From NCBI GenBank assembly GCA_013112725.1, contig JABFFZ010000069.1, forward strand, positions 1-32,470: 32,470 bases of DNA, read 5' to 3'. Positions 6,403 through 14,169 of the stretch are shown here, one piece after another. The notes under the pieces are model-generated. The model worked only from the letters and a program-made list of their open reading frames with translations, made no database searches and was not told where the DNA came from. Both the position numbers and the translations under genes were made by a program. The stretch comes from Chloroflexota bacterium (GTDB lineage: Bacteria; Chloroflexota; Anaerolineae; Promineifilales; Promineifilaceae). Each line of letters opens with the position of its first letter. Position 1 is the first letter of the stretch.

Positions 6403-7650
6403 ATGTTCAATCTGTTACCGCAAGGAAGTGTGAGCAGCCCGGCGGGGTTCACGGCCGTAGCCATACCCACCGGTCTCAAAAAAGATAAGCAACTTGATCT
6501 GGCTCTCGTTTATTCGGAGCGGGATTGTGCCTGCGCGGCCGTGTTTACCACCAATCAGGTAGTGGCCGCGCCGGTCATTGTGGATCGGGAAACGCTGGCA
6601 ATGAACAACACGGCGATTCGGGCAGTGGTGGCGAATGCCAAAAATGCCAATGCCTGCACAGGGGAACCCGGCCTGGCAAGTGCCCGTGAAACGCAGCGGT
6701 TGACGGCCGTCGCGTTGGACATCCGGCCCGATCAGGTCTTGCTGCTTTCCACCGGCGTCATTGGCGTGCAGTTGCCGATGGACAAGATACGGGCGGGGGT
6801 GGAAACGGCGGGGGCAATTCTTCAACGCAAAGAGGCAAAGGAGCAAAGGGAGGAAAGGGGGAGAGAGGCAGCGCAGGCGATTATGACGACGGATACACGG
6901 CCGAAGCATCTGGCGGTGGCGGTGGAACTGCCAGGCGGTGTAGTGACCATTGGCGGCATGGCTAAGGGGGCGGGCATGATTCACCCGAACATGGCGACGA
7001 TGCTGGCGGTGATCACCACCGACGCCCGGATTGCACCGGATGTGCTGCAAACGATGTTGGGCACGGCCGTACACCACAGCTTTAACCGCATCAGTGTGGA
7101 CGGCGATACCAGCACCAATGATACGGTATTGCTGCTGGCAAATGGGGTGAGTGGCACGGCCGTTGCCGATGCCCACAGCCACACCCTGTTCACCGACGCT
7201 CTCGCTTTTGTCTGCACTGAACTGGCAAAGATGATTGTGAAAGATGGCGAGGGAGCGACGAAGTTTGTGGAAATCCAGGTGACGGGCGCGGCTACGGATG
7301 CCGACGCCCACGCCATCGCCAACACCATTGCCACCTCGCCGCTGGTGAAGACAGCGTTTGCGGGCAGCGACCCCAACTGGGGGCGCATCCTGGCAGCAGC
7401 CGGGCGGGCGGGCATCCCTTTCAACCAGAATGAAACCAGTCTGTGGGTCAATATCCCCGGTGCGAAGCGGCGGCAACTGGTGGCGCAAGGAACGCCAACC
7501 GATTATCAAGAAGTGGACGCGGCGCATATTTTTGCCCAACCGGAATTTCAGGTAAAGTTGCAAGTGGGGATGGGGATGGGTACGGCCGTTGTCTGGACGT
7601 GTGACCTGAGCCAGGAGTATGTGAGCATTAATGCGGATTACCGGACGTGA
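6403..7650 (+). CDS. argJ: Bifunctional ornithine acetyltransferase / N-acetylglutamate synthase
   Basis: ArgJ moves the acetyl group from N-acetylornithine back to glutamate, so the pathway recycles acetyl groups. The 415-residue precursor cleaves itself before the threonine in PNMATMLAVITTDA, and the GGMAKGAGMIHPN stretch before it is typical. The C-terminal chain has GSDPNWGRILAAAGRAG. ATG at 6403 is chosen because AAAGGGTG lies just upstream and the family starts there; the frame upstream is repeat. An oddity is ILQRKEAKEQREERGREA (DNA of about 6820-6870), a charged stretch longer than the usual loop before EAIMTTDT. It is encoded by GCAAAG-type tandem units, so it looks like another repeat insertion. 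The stop (7648-7650) lies in a heptamer repeat. Confidence 0.95.
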   Translation: MFNLLPQGSVSSPAGFTAVAIPTGLKKDKQLDLALVYSERDCACAAVFTTNQVVAAPVIVDRETLAMNNTAIRAVVANAKNANACTGEPGLASARETQRLTAVALDIRPDQVLLLSTGVIGVQLPMDKIRAGVETAGAILQRKEAKEQREERGREAAQAIMTTDTRPKHLAVAVELPGGVVTIGGMAKGAGMIHPNMATMLAVITTDARIAPDVLQTMLGTAVHHSFNRISVDGDTSTNDTVLLLANGVSGTAVADAHSHTLFTDALAFVCTELAKMIVKDGEGATKFVEIQVTGAATDADAHAIANTIATSPLVKTAFAGSDPNWGRILAAAGRAGIPFNQNETSLWVNIPGAKRRQLVAQGTPTDYQEVDAAHIFAQPEFQVKLQVGMGMGTAVVWTCDLSQEYVSINADYRT

Positions 7651-7688
7651 TGCGTGATACGTGACCTTCTCACGCATCACGCATCACG
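7646..7688. repeat. Heptamer inverted repeat (GTGATGC type) after argJ
   Basis: Units GTGATGC, GTGATAC and GTGACC face CACGCATCACGCATCACG. The left arm supplies the argJ stop. Close relatives are at 19226-19262, 19568-19627 and 28484-28533. It could act as a terminator hairpin, but no T tract follows. Confidence 0.92.
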
Positions 7689-7709
7689 AAAAAGAGGCAG
7701 AACAATATC

Positions 7710-7919
7710 GTGAATCTGTTGGACATAGCCATCGTCGCCTGGGGGATGTATGAACTGTTTGGTATTACGGTGAAACCACCGTTTTATTGGGAGCGCAGCC
7801 GCCGGATGCAACGTACCCGCGCTCGCCTGGGCGACCAGAAGGCGACCATTTTGTATCTCGTGTTTGCCCTTTTGTTGGTGGGGTTTGGGTTGTGGAGTCT
7901 CTTTTTGCGGGGCGGGTGA
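7710..7919 (+). CDS. Small membrane protein of unknown function (69 aa)
   Basis: I do not recognise this protein. It has a hydrophobic N-terminal stretch (about residues 3-20, IAIVAWGMYELFGIT), a basic middle (ERSRRMQRTRARLGDQK) and a clear C-terminal membrane segment (TILYLVFALLLVGFGLWSLF). Two membrane passes with a cytoplasmic basic loop is the simplest topology. The start is GTG at 7710 with AGAGGCAGA upstream. It sits between argJ and the restriction-modification pair, and nothing links it to either. Coding potential is moderate: the frame is flanked on both sides by repeats but is not made of them. Confidence 0.6.
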   Translation: MNLLDIAIVAWGMYELFGITVKPPFYWERSRRMQRTRARLGDQKATILYLVFALLLVGFGLWSLFLRGG

Positions 7920-7920
7920 A

Positions 7921-8022
7921 GTTGATCCGCGAAGGGAGCGAAGGACTTCGTGAAAGACACGAAGGGGTGCGAAGCTTTGCCAGAACAATTCGTGATATTC
8001 GTGGTCTTTTCACGAGGCTCAA
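7921..8022. repeat. Imperfect repeat region (GCGAAGGGA and CGTGAA units), 7920-8081
   Basis: Nine-nt units (GCGAAGGGA, GCGAAGGAC) and later CACGAAGG, TTCGTGATATTCGTGG and TTTCACGAGG elements form imperfect inverted pairs. The rest of the gap, up to the methyltransferase start at 8082, shows no clear promoter. Confidence 0.7.
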
Positions 8023-8081
8023 AACATGCGTTCTACGAAAATTCATGTTAAACTGAGGGAAAGCCAGATGGAGAATGTGAA

Positions 8082-9170
8082 ATGAATGCAACTAACGGTA
8101 CAAAAACCCCATTTAATATTGACAGAATGCCTGTTCATCTGCAACCGCGCCTGACAGAACTGTATGAATTGAACAATCAAATCGAAAATGCGCTCGTTCC
8201 TGACCAAATTTATCATGGGGATGCCCGCTCCCTTTTACGGCAGATTGCCTCCAACAGCGTGGCCTTGAGCGTGTGGTCGCCACCCTATTTTGTGGGCAAA
8301 GAATATGAAGCCTACCTGACCTTCGCGGACTGGCAGGCTCTTTTGGCGGAAGTCATCCAGTTACACTTTCCTATTATCACTCCTGGTGGTTTTCTGGTTA
8401 TCAACATTGCCGATATTCTTGTCTTTGAAGACGCCACCATGCCACAAATTCAAGCAGAGGTTGTCAGTCGGCGTGGTTCGGCCGTTACTCGTGAAGATAT
8501 TTTGCGGGTTCAAGCGGAACACCCTGACTTTAACCGCTACCAGATAGCCCAGCTATTGGGTTGCAGCGAGCAGACGGTTGATCGTCGCTTAAACGGTAAC
8601 AACATTCGCGGCGGCAAATATGAGCCACAAACGCGCGTTAAAATTGTGGGTGGTCTTATTGAACAATGGGCACTAGACGCCGGGTTTTATCCTTATGATC
8701 GGCGCGTATGGGTGAAAGATGCGGCCTGGGAAAATTCGCGTTGGCACAGCCTGTCTTACAAATCGGTAGATGAGTTTGAATACCTGTATGTTTTTTGGAA
8801 ACCTGGCGTAACCAAGGTGGACCGCCAGCGGTTGAGCCGCGAGGAGTGGCGGGATTGGGGGTCTCGGGGCGTGTGGCAGATTCCGTCCGTTAGAGCAAAT
8901 GATGACCACCAAGCCAAGTTCCCACTGGAGCTTCCCCGTCGTTTCATCAAGCTTTTGACCGAACCGAATGATATTGTGTTGGATTGTTTTATGGGCAGCG
9001 GCACCACAGCTCTAGCCGCGTTGAGTTTGGGACGACGTTATTTAGGCATTGAATTAGTCGAAAAGTATGTGGCATTAGCCAGACAAAAGATAGGGCAACC
9101 CCCAAAACTTCTCTCATCCAGCACAGAAACCGAAACGACAACGCAGCAATATCAACCTCATTTATTATAA
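8082..9170 (+). CDS. DNA methyltransferase of an SfiI-like type II system (beta class, N4C or N6A)
   Basis: The 362 residues carry catalytic motif IV SPPYFVG near the N-terminus (Ser66-Tyr69) and the AdoMet-binding motif DCFMGSGTTALAAL near the C-terminus (Asp301 on). That IV-before-I order defines the beta class. SPPY is most often found in N4-cytosine enzymes, which fits M.SfiI. The target-recognition region between them holds a helix-turn-helix-like stretch, YQIAQLLGCSEQTVDRRLNG (about residues 155-175). The restriction gene starts 7 bases after the stop. By analogy with SfiI the target may be GGCCN5GGCC, which is inference. The gene has no ACGGCCGT at all, unlike its neighbours, which suggests recent arrival. 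Confidence 0.9.
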   Translation: MNATNGTKTPFNIDRMPVHLQPRLTELYELNNQIENALVPDQIYHGDARSLLRQIASNSVALSVWSPPYFVGKEYEAYLTFADWQALLAEVIQLHFPIITPGGFLVINIADILVFEDATMPQIQAEVVSRRGSAVTREDILRVQAEHPDFNRYQIAQLLGCSEQTVDRRLNGNNIRGGKYEPQTRVKIVGGLIEQWALDAGFYPYDRRVWVKDAAWENSRWHSLSYKSVDEFEYLYVFWKPGVTKVDRQRLSREEWRDWGSRGVWQIPSVRANDDHQAKFPLELPRRFIKLLTEPNDIVLDCFMGSGTTALAALSLGRRYLGIELVEKYVALARQKIGQPPKLLSSSTETETTTQQYQPHLL

Positions 9171-9177
9171 GAATCGT

Positions 9178-9891
9178 ATGCTCCTTGACCCACGACAACT
9201 ATCACAAGATTTAGATCGACTGGAAGACATTGAAAAGGCATCACTGCGGTTGGTGGTGCAGGCGATCTATGATTATCGGGAAACGGCCGTACTTATTTTC
9301 CAACAAGAGAGCGACCTGGTAGCCGACATTGGCGAGGATATTACCCGCGAGGCGCTAGACCGCATGGGGATGGCGCGTATTGACCAGCGACTGTTTGGCA
9401 AGATTGATTACAAACGAGCGCGGTATCTCTTTCACCCCGATTATGCAGTCAAACAGGCTTTGTTTGTTGATTCCAAAGCAGAAAAGCTGGAAGGGCAGCG
9501 TACAGCCACCTTACAAACCTCACAATTCTCGATGTTCGTGCGCCAGATACGCGCCGGCGGGCAGATTGAGGTGGCCGGTTCATTGTCGCCCATTCTTACC
9601 GTTCGTGATGATGACTACATCACCACAACGATTTTTGTGAAGTACAACTATGTGGAGACAGCAGTGGGCAACATCCTGAAATCCATAACCATTGCGGCCG
9701 TACCCAATGGTTTGTTACAGGAACGATACAATCCCACGGTCGAAGATGGCATCTGGTTAGCCGGTAGAAATGCACCCACACGAGGTGAATTGTTTAGAGT
9801 GCGTCTGTCATTCTCACTGCTGCAAAGAAAATGTAGTTGGCGTGTCCAAAATATCCCTGTCTCGCCTCTTCCTTTTATCTGGAACAATTGA
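9178..9891 (+). CDS. SfiI-like type II restriction endonuclease
   Basis: This 237-residue protein follows the SfiI sequence pattern as I remember it: EDITREALDR, DYKRARY (SfiI IDYKRVRW), LFVDSKAE (SfiI LLVDAKAS), ATLQTSQFSM, TIFVKYNY, LLQERYNPTVEDGIWLAGRN (SfiI LKQRYNPDPD...GAGKHSPARGE) and a C-terminal CSWRVQNI (CPWRLQEL). VDSK (Asp98, Lys100) would be the metal-binding D-x-K of the PD-(D/E)xK nuclease core. SfiI is a tetramer that must bind two copies of GGCCN5GGCC before cutting. The protein is somewhat shorter than SfiI (about 269 aa). It is paired with the methyltransferase just upstream. Specificity is inferred, not shown. Confidence 0.85.
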   Translation: MLLDPRQLSQDLDRLEDIEKASLRLVVQAIYDYRETAVLIFQQESDLVADIGEDITREALDRMGMARIDQRLFGKIDYKRARYLFHPDYAVKQALFVDSKAEKLEGQRTATLQTSQFSMFVRQIRAGGQIEVAGSLSPILTVRDDDYITTTIFVKYNYVETAVGNILKSITIAAVPNGLLQERYNPTVEDGIWLAGRNAPTRGELFRVRLSFSLLQRKCSWRVQNIPVSPLPFIWNN

Positions 9892-9915
9892 TTCTACGAA
9901 TTAAGGGCCATCACG

Positions 9916-10854
9916 ATGACGGAGATAAAAGGGTTTATAGCTGCGTTAGATGTGGAGTGGCACGGCCGTTACCCGGTGCGCATCACAAAGAAACAAAAAG
10001 AACAGTTCTTACAAGAATGGGAAACGGAGCTGCACGCCCGGAACTTTACCACCAGCCGCATTGTCGCCCGCAAATTGCTCCGCTGCACCAACCTGGACAC
10101 GGATTGCGAAAATCCTCGTGTCATCTTTATGGCCCATTACGATACACCGTCCATCATCCCCTTCTGGTTTTCCTGGCTGTTTCGGCTGATCGGGCACACC
10201 CGGCAAATCCTGGCCCTGGTGTTACTGGTGGGATTGTTGGTGCTGGTCTCGCTGCTATTGGCGAGCGTGGGGCTGGCGACATGGTTTCACCTGCTTATTT
10301 TTTTGTCGCTCCTCACCCTGTTTATTCCCAATCCCCACAACCGTGAGGACAATACCAGCGGCGTCATTGGCCTGATGGCCCTGGCCGATTGGCTACATCA
10401 ACAGCCAGCGTTACAAAACGAGGTGCAGTTACTGTTTTTGGATAATGAGGAGTGGGGCTTGTTGGGGTCTGGTGCGCTGAAGCAGGTGTGGCAAAAACAG
10501 GGGCATCCCTATCAAAACGCCGTGATCATTAACCTGGATTGTATTTCCAGAGGACAAACGCCCCTGCTCATCTACCATCGAAATGGCGCTGTGGCGGAAA
10601 GGCTACGGCCGTATCTGCAAAAGCACCTGCCCCCATTGCAAATAATGGACATGGGGCCGGTGCCGCTTTCAGACAACTACACCTTTGGCCGGGAAGGCGC
10701 AGTGGACATTTCCTATGCCGACCCGACGTTGATTCCGGGCGGTTACTACATCCCCCGCATCCACACCCCGGCCGACAACGACTTTTTTCCAGACAAACTA
10801 CAACCCCTGCTTCAGGGGCTAACCGATTTTTTGCAAGATGAGCTGATTGACTGA
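9916..10854 (+). CDS. M28-family zinc peptidase with a membrane insertion
   Basis: The 312 residues carry all five expected zinc ligands of an M28 aminopeptidase: His74 in MAHYDTPS, Asp145 in NREDNTSG, the Glu178-Glu179 pair in DNEEWGLLGSG, Asp208 in NLDCIS and His283 in RIHTPADND. Between the first two ligands, residues of about 80-135 are hydrophobic enough for two membrane helices (ILALVLLVGLLVLVSLLLA and WFHLLIFLSLLTLFIP), an unusual insertion for this fold. No signal peptide is seen, so the active site may face the cytoplasm or the membrane surface. It may have entered the arg cluster together with the restriction-modification genes; no role in arginine metabolism is evident. Confidence 0.85.
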   Translation: MTEIKGFIAALDVEWHGRYPVRITKKQKEQFLQEWETELHARNFTTSRIVARKLLRCTNLDTDCENPRVIFMAHYDTPSIIPFWFSWLFRLIGHTRQILALVLLVGLLVLVSLLLASVGLATWFHLLIFLSLLTLFIPNPHNREDNTSGVIGLMALADWLHQQPALQNEVQLLFLDNEEWGLLGSGALKQVWQKQGHPYQNAVIINLDCISRGQTPLLIYHRNGAVAERLRPYLQKHLPPLQIMDMGPVPLSDNYTFGREGAVDISYADPTLIPGGYYIPRIHTPADNDFFPDKLQPLLQGLTDFLQDELID

Positions 10855-10866
10855 CGAAATTTATCT

Positions 10867-10940
10867 AACCGCAGAGAGCGCGGAGGGCGCGGAGGTTAAA
10901 TAAAGGAGAAATCTCTGCATTCTCTGCGCCCTCCGCGGTT
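10867..10940. repeat. Inverted repeat (GCGCGGAGG type) before argH
   Basis: The left arm with 9-nt units CGCAGAGAG, CGCGGAGGG and CGCGGAGG (10867-10896) is matched by TCTCTGCGCCCTCCGCGGTT on the right (to 10940). It fills the gap between the peptidase and argH. The last 50 bases before argH hold no clear promoter. Confidence 0.88.
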
Positions 10941-10991
10941 GAAAAATGAGATATGTCAGTCAACCAGGCAAGATGAGATAGGGAAAACAAC

Positions 10992-12371
10992 ATGAGCAAA
11001 TTATGGGGCGGGCGGTTCGCCAGAGAGACAGATGTGTTAGCGCATGAGTTTAATGCCAGCCTGCCTTTTGACCGGCGGCTGGTTGCTGAAGATAGTCGCG
11101 GCAGCATGGCCTGGGCGCGGGCGCTGGCAGGGGCGGGTGTATTGATGGCCGTCGAAGCGGAAACAATTGTAGCCGGGTTGGCGCAGGTGCAGGTGGAGTT
11201 TACAGACGGGACGTTTGTTTTTGAGGCAGGGGATGAGGATATTCACACGGCCGTAGAACGCCGTCTCACCGAAATAGTGGGTGATGTGGGCGGCAAGCTG
11301 CACACCGGGCGCAGCCGCAATGACCAGGTGGCGACTGATTTCCGTTTGTGGGTGATGGGGGCCATTGACCACCTGCAAGACAGCCTGGGCGATTTGCAAA
11401 CCGCACTGATTGAGAGTGCGGAGACCAATTTGAACCTGCCGATGCCCGGTTATACCCATTTGCAGCACGCGCAGCCGGTGACGTGGGGGCATTGGGTGTT
11501 GTCCCATTTCTGGCCGTTGGTGCGGGATCGGGAGCGGTTGGCACAGGTAAGGGGGCGCACGGCCGTGCTGCCTCTCGGTTCGGGCGCGTTAGCAGGTACG
11601 GCTTATCCGGTGGACCGGGAATGGCTGGCAAAGGAGTTAGGGTTTACGGCCGTGAGCCAGAACAGTCTGGACGCAGTATCCGACCGTGACTTTGCCGCCG
11701 ACTTTCTGTATGCCGCCGCCATGATAGGCCTGCACCTGAGCCGGTTGGCCGAGCAGTTGGTCTTGTTTAGCAGCGCCGAATTTGGTTTTGTGCGGCTGGA
11801 TGATGGCTACAGCACCGGCAGCAGCCTGATGCCGCAAAAGAAGAATCCAGACACGCTGGAACTAACACGCGGCAAGGCGGGGCGGCTGGTGGGAAATCTC
11901 ACCGGGCTGCTAACCACACTTAAAGGGCTGCCCTCCAGCTACGACAAGGATTTGCAGGAAGACAAGGAGCCGCTGTTTGACGCTTTTGATACGCTGCGGC
12001 TGACCGTGCCGGTGATGGCCGGGCTGATCCGCACGTTGACGCTGCGCCCAGAGCGTATGGCGGCGCAGCTAGAGCCGGGGCTGCTGGCGACGGATTTGGC
12101 CGATTATCTGGTGAAGCGGGGCGTACCGTTCCGGCAGGCGCATCATCTGGTAGGACGGGTGGTACAGATGGCGGAACAAAAAGGGGTCCATTTGACGGAG
12201 CTAACGGTGGCAGAGTTGCGAACGGTTAGTGAGGTGTTTGGGGAGGATGTCACGGCCGTGTTTCATATCACATCTTCCCTATCAAACCGGAATGTCAGTG
12301 GGGGCACCTCGCCGGAGGCATTGGCTAACCAGTTAGAAGCGGCGCGCACGGCCATTATCCGTAAACCGTGA
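10992..12371 (+). CDS. argH: Argininosuccinate lyase
   Basis: ArgH splits argininosuccinate into arginine and fumarate, the last step of the pathway. The 459 residues match the fumarase/aspartase superfamily. LHTGRSRNDQVATDFRLW lies in the N-terminal third, TPGYTHLQHAQPVTWGHW-like sequence (here MPGYTHLQHAQPV) in the middle, and the flexible signature loop GSSLMPQKKNPD carries the catalytic serine. ATG at 10992 begins the family-typical MSKLWGGRF. It is separated from the other arg genes by about 3.3 kb of unrelated genes. The stop codon (12369-12371) falls in a heptamer repeat between this gene and the convergent response regulator. Confidence 0.96.
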   Translation: MSKLWGGRFARETDVLAHEFNASLPFDRRLVAEDSRGSMAWARALAGAGVLMAVEAETIVAGLAQVQVEFTDGTFVFEAGDEDIHTAVERRLTEIVGDVGGKLHTGRSRNDQVATDFRLWVMGAIDHLQDSLGDLQTALIESAETNLNLPMPGYTHLQHAQPVTWGHWVLSHFWPLVRDRERLAQVRGRTAVLPLGSGALAGTAYPVDREWLAKELGFTAVSQNSLDAVSDRDFAADFLYAAAMIGLHLSRLAEQLVLFSSAEFGFVRLDDGYSTGSSLMPQKKNPDTLELTRGKAGRLVGNLTGLLTTLKGLPSSYDKDLQEDKEPLFDAFDTLRLTVPVMAGLIRTLTLRPERMAAQLEPGLLATDLADYLVKRGVPFRQAHHLVGRVVQMAEQKGVHLTELTVAELRTVSEVFGEDVTAVFHITSSLSNRNVSGGTSPEALANQLEAARTAIIRKP

Positions 12372-12407
12372 ACCGATGAGCGAGTACGGATTAGCGATTA
12401 CGGATTC
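12362..12407. repeat. Heptamer repeat (CGTAAAC / CGGATTA type) between convergent genes
   Basis: CGTAAACCGTGAACC and CGGATTAGCGATTACGGATT are degenerate relatives of the repeat at 4364-4417. It covers the 3' ends of both argH and the response regulator and supplies the argH stop. It could be a bidirectional terminator. Confidence 0.75.
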
Positions 12408-12787
12408 TCCACCACCGGTACGCCGGACAAAAGGTCGGTAATCGTCTGCACTAACTCCGGCTTGGAAATAGGTTTAGTCATGTAACGATCGGCGCCCGAT
12501 TGCAAACCGGCGCGCATCGCCTCTACCTGGCTGCGGGCGCTCAACATAATAATGGGCAATGTAGCCGTTTCCGGGCGGCTGCGGAGTATCTGGCAGGCCG
12601 TAAACCCATCCATGTTGGGCATCATCACATCCAGAATCACAATGTCTGGTTGTGATTCGGCGATCATATCCAGCGCTTGCTGCCCATCCTCTGCTTCGAT
12701 AATGGTAAAACCATCACGCGCCAACATCAGGCGCAGCAGTTTACGGGTCATGTCCTCATCATCTACCACTAAAACGATCGGTTCCAC
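12398..12787 (-). CDS. Single-domain response regulator
   Basis: The 129 residues form one CheY-like receiver domain. The acidic pocket is DDED (from Asp9), the phosphoacceptor is Asp53 in VILDVMMPNMDG, and the conserved lysine is in YMTKPIS. No output domain is present, so it must act by protein contact or in a phosphorelay. The start is GTG at 12787 with AAGGAG 8 nt upstream. No kinase lies beside it; the histidine kinase at 25488-26759 is 13 kb away. It is transcribed away from the receiver-CpaE gene, with which it may share a function. Confidence 0.92.
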   Translation of the reverse strand: MEPIVLVVDDEDMTRKLLRLMLARDGFTIIEAEDGQQALDMIAESQPDIVILDVMMPNMDGFTACQILRSRPETATLPIIMLSARSQVEAMRAGLQSGADRYMTKPISKPELVQTITDLLSGVPVVENP

Positions 12788-12978
12788 GGTCGTTCTCCTT
12801 CAATAGTTACCGGCTGCCGGTTGCAAGTTATTTGGATTAGCAGCCAGTCTTGAATATACCCGCAGCGTATTACACCAGGGCTTACAGGGGCGCTGACAGG
12901 GGAAAAAGTTCACGCACCGTTCACGGCCGTCAGGCCAAAACACGGCCGTCCTGTCAGAAATATCGTAATTTGTGCCCG

Positions 12979-13007
12979 TTAAGTTCTTTATCACCGGCAG
13001 GTATAAT
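12979..13007 (+). promoter_or_regulatory. Predicted promoter of the receiver-CpaE gene
   Basis: TTAAGT (12979-12984), a 17-nt spacer and a perfect TATAAT (13002-13007) predict a transcript start near 13013. That excludes the upstream GTG at 12972 as a start. The same gap (12788-12978) holds the only two ACGGCCGT copies outside genes, 12 bases apart (12923 and 12942). Confidence 0.7.
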
Positions 13008-13034
13008 AGGATGCTAGAGGACGAAATAAAAACA

Positions 13035-14141
13035 ATGCCCCAAGAAGTACGCAAAATTCTCATAATTGAAGATGAGTTCCCTATGCGGTATCTCATTGAA
13101 TACCAGTTGAAACAGAACGGGTATGAGGTATGTCTGGCCAAAGATGGCCCAGATGGGTTGCGCGCCATTGCCCATAGCCGGCCGGACGTCGTGCTACTAG
13201 ACGTGATGATGCCGGGCATGGATGGGTTTGAAGTATGTACCCAGATTAAGAACAATCCCGAAACGGCTGATATTCCGGTGATATTTGTCACTGCCAGCGA
13301 GGTGCGTGAATACCGCTTACGGGCATTTGATGTGGGCGCGGCCGAATATATGACCAAACCATTTCGCGCCGAGGATCTGGTGCAGCAGATTACGGCCGTC
13401 ATCGAGCGCCAACATCACATACATGAAGACACAGAGCCGGACACGGCCGTGCCAGAAACCGTACAGGCCGGGCATGTTATCTCTCTCTTCAGCCCCAAAG
13501 GCGGCGTCGGCGTCACCACCCTGACCATCCAGTTGGCCGAAGCCATTGCCATACAAGCCGAACGCCCCAGTGTCATTATTGATTTTGATCTGCCATTAGG
13601 TGGCGTAGCGCCAATACTGCATCTGTTCCCCCGGCATGATATCGTGGAATTACTCAAATTTTCGCCCGAACACATCACGCTGAGTACGATTGATGAGTTC
13701 GCTTTACGTCACCGCGATAATGTCTTCATCATCCCGGCGCCAGGACGGCTGATGAACCTCCAAACCAACCTCCCGATGGCCGCATTCAAACAAGTAACCG
13801 ATATTCTCACCGCCGAAGGGTACAATGTCTTGATTGATACAGGCAGCCACATCAACCAACCGATTGTGGATGTATTGGCCGGTGCCAAACTCATCCTGGC
13901 GATCACGTCCGGCCAACCGGTAGCCAACCAGCATTTGAACACCTTTATCGAATCGGCCGACCGGTTGGGGCTGGATTCGCGCCGCATTCTGCCGGTGATC
14001 AATGAAATGGCCGGGCCGGTGCGGGATATTACGCTGTCGCGTGTGCCCGCCGCCCGAATTCCCTACACAGGTGACGCCTCAGAAACGAAATTATGGTTAA
14101 AACAACAGGGGCTGCGAAAATTGGTGTCACTGTTGTACTGA
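13035..14141 (+). CDS. Receiver domain fused to a CpaE/TadZ-like ParA ATPase
   Basis: Residues 1-120 are a full receiver domain (phosphoacceptor Asp56 in VLLDVMMPGMDG, lysine in YMTKPFR). Residues from about 148 onward are a MinD/ParA-type domain. Its Walker A is FSPKGGVGVTTLT: the signature lysine (Lys155) is kept but the P-loop lysine is a valine (Val160). Such altered loops are known in CpaE/TadZ pilus-localisation proteins, which also begin with a receiver-like domain. That family places Tad pili at the cell pole, but no tad/cpa gene is in view. The start is taken as ATG 13035, since ATG 13011 lies too close to the predicted -10 box. ATP binding may be weakened; polar targeting is inferred. 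Confidence 0.8.
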   Translation: MPQEVRKILIIEDEFPMRYLIEYQLKQNGYEVCLAKDGPDGLRAIAHSRPDVVLLDVMMPGMDGFEVCTQIKNNPETADIPVIFVTASEVREYRLRAFDVGAAEYMTKPFRAEDLVQQITAVIERQHHIHEDTEPDTAVPETVQAGHVISLFSPKGGVGVTTLTIQLAEAIAIQAERPSVIIDFDLPLGGVAPILHLFPRHDIVELLKFSPEHITLSTIDEFALRHRDNVFIIPAPGRLMNLQTNLPMAAFKQVTDILTAEGYNVLIDTGSHINQPIVDVLAGAKLILAITSGQPVANQHLNTFIESADRLGLDSRRILPVINEMAGPVRDITLSRVPAARIPYTGDASETKLWLKQQGLRKLVSLLY

Positions 14142-14169
14142 GGAGGAGATAAAGGGGGAGAAAACCTCT

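Noticed and set aside
6415..7680. Long minus-strand open frame opposite argJ (421 codons)
   Set aside because: It mirrors the codon bias of argJ on the other strand, and its sequence is low-quality (rich in His, Arg and Cys) with no motif.
12972..13034. Upstream GTG start for the receiver-CpaE gene
   Set aside because: It lies upstream of the predicted transcription start, and the receiver domain begins after ATG 13035.
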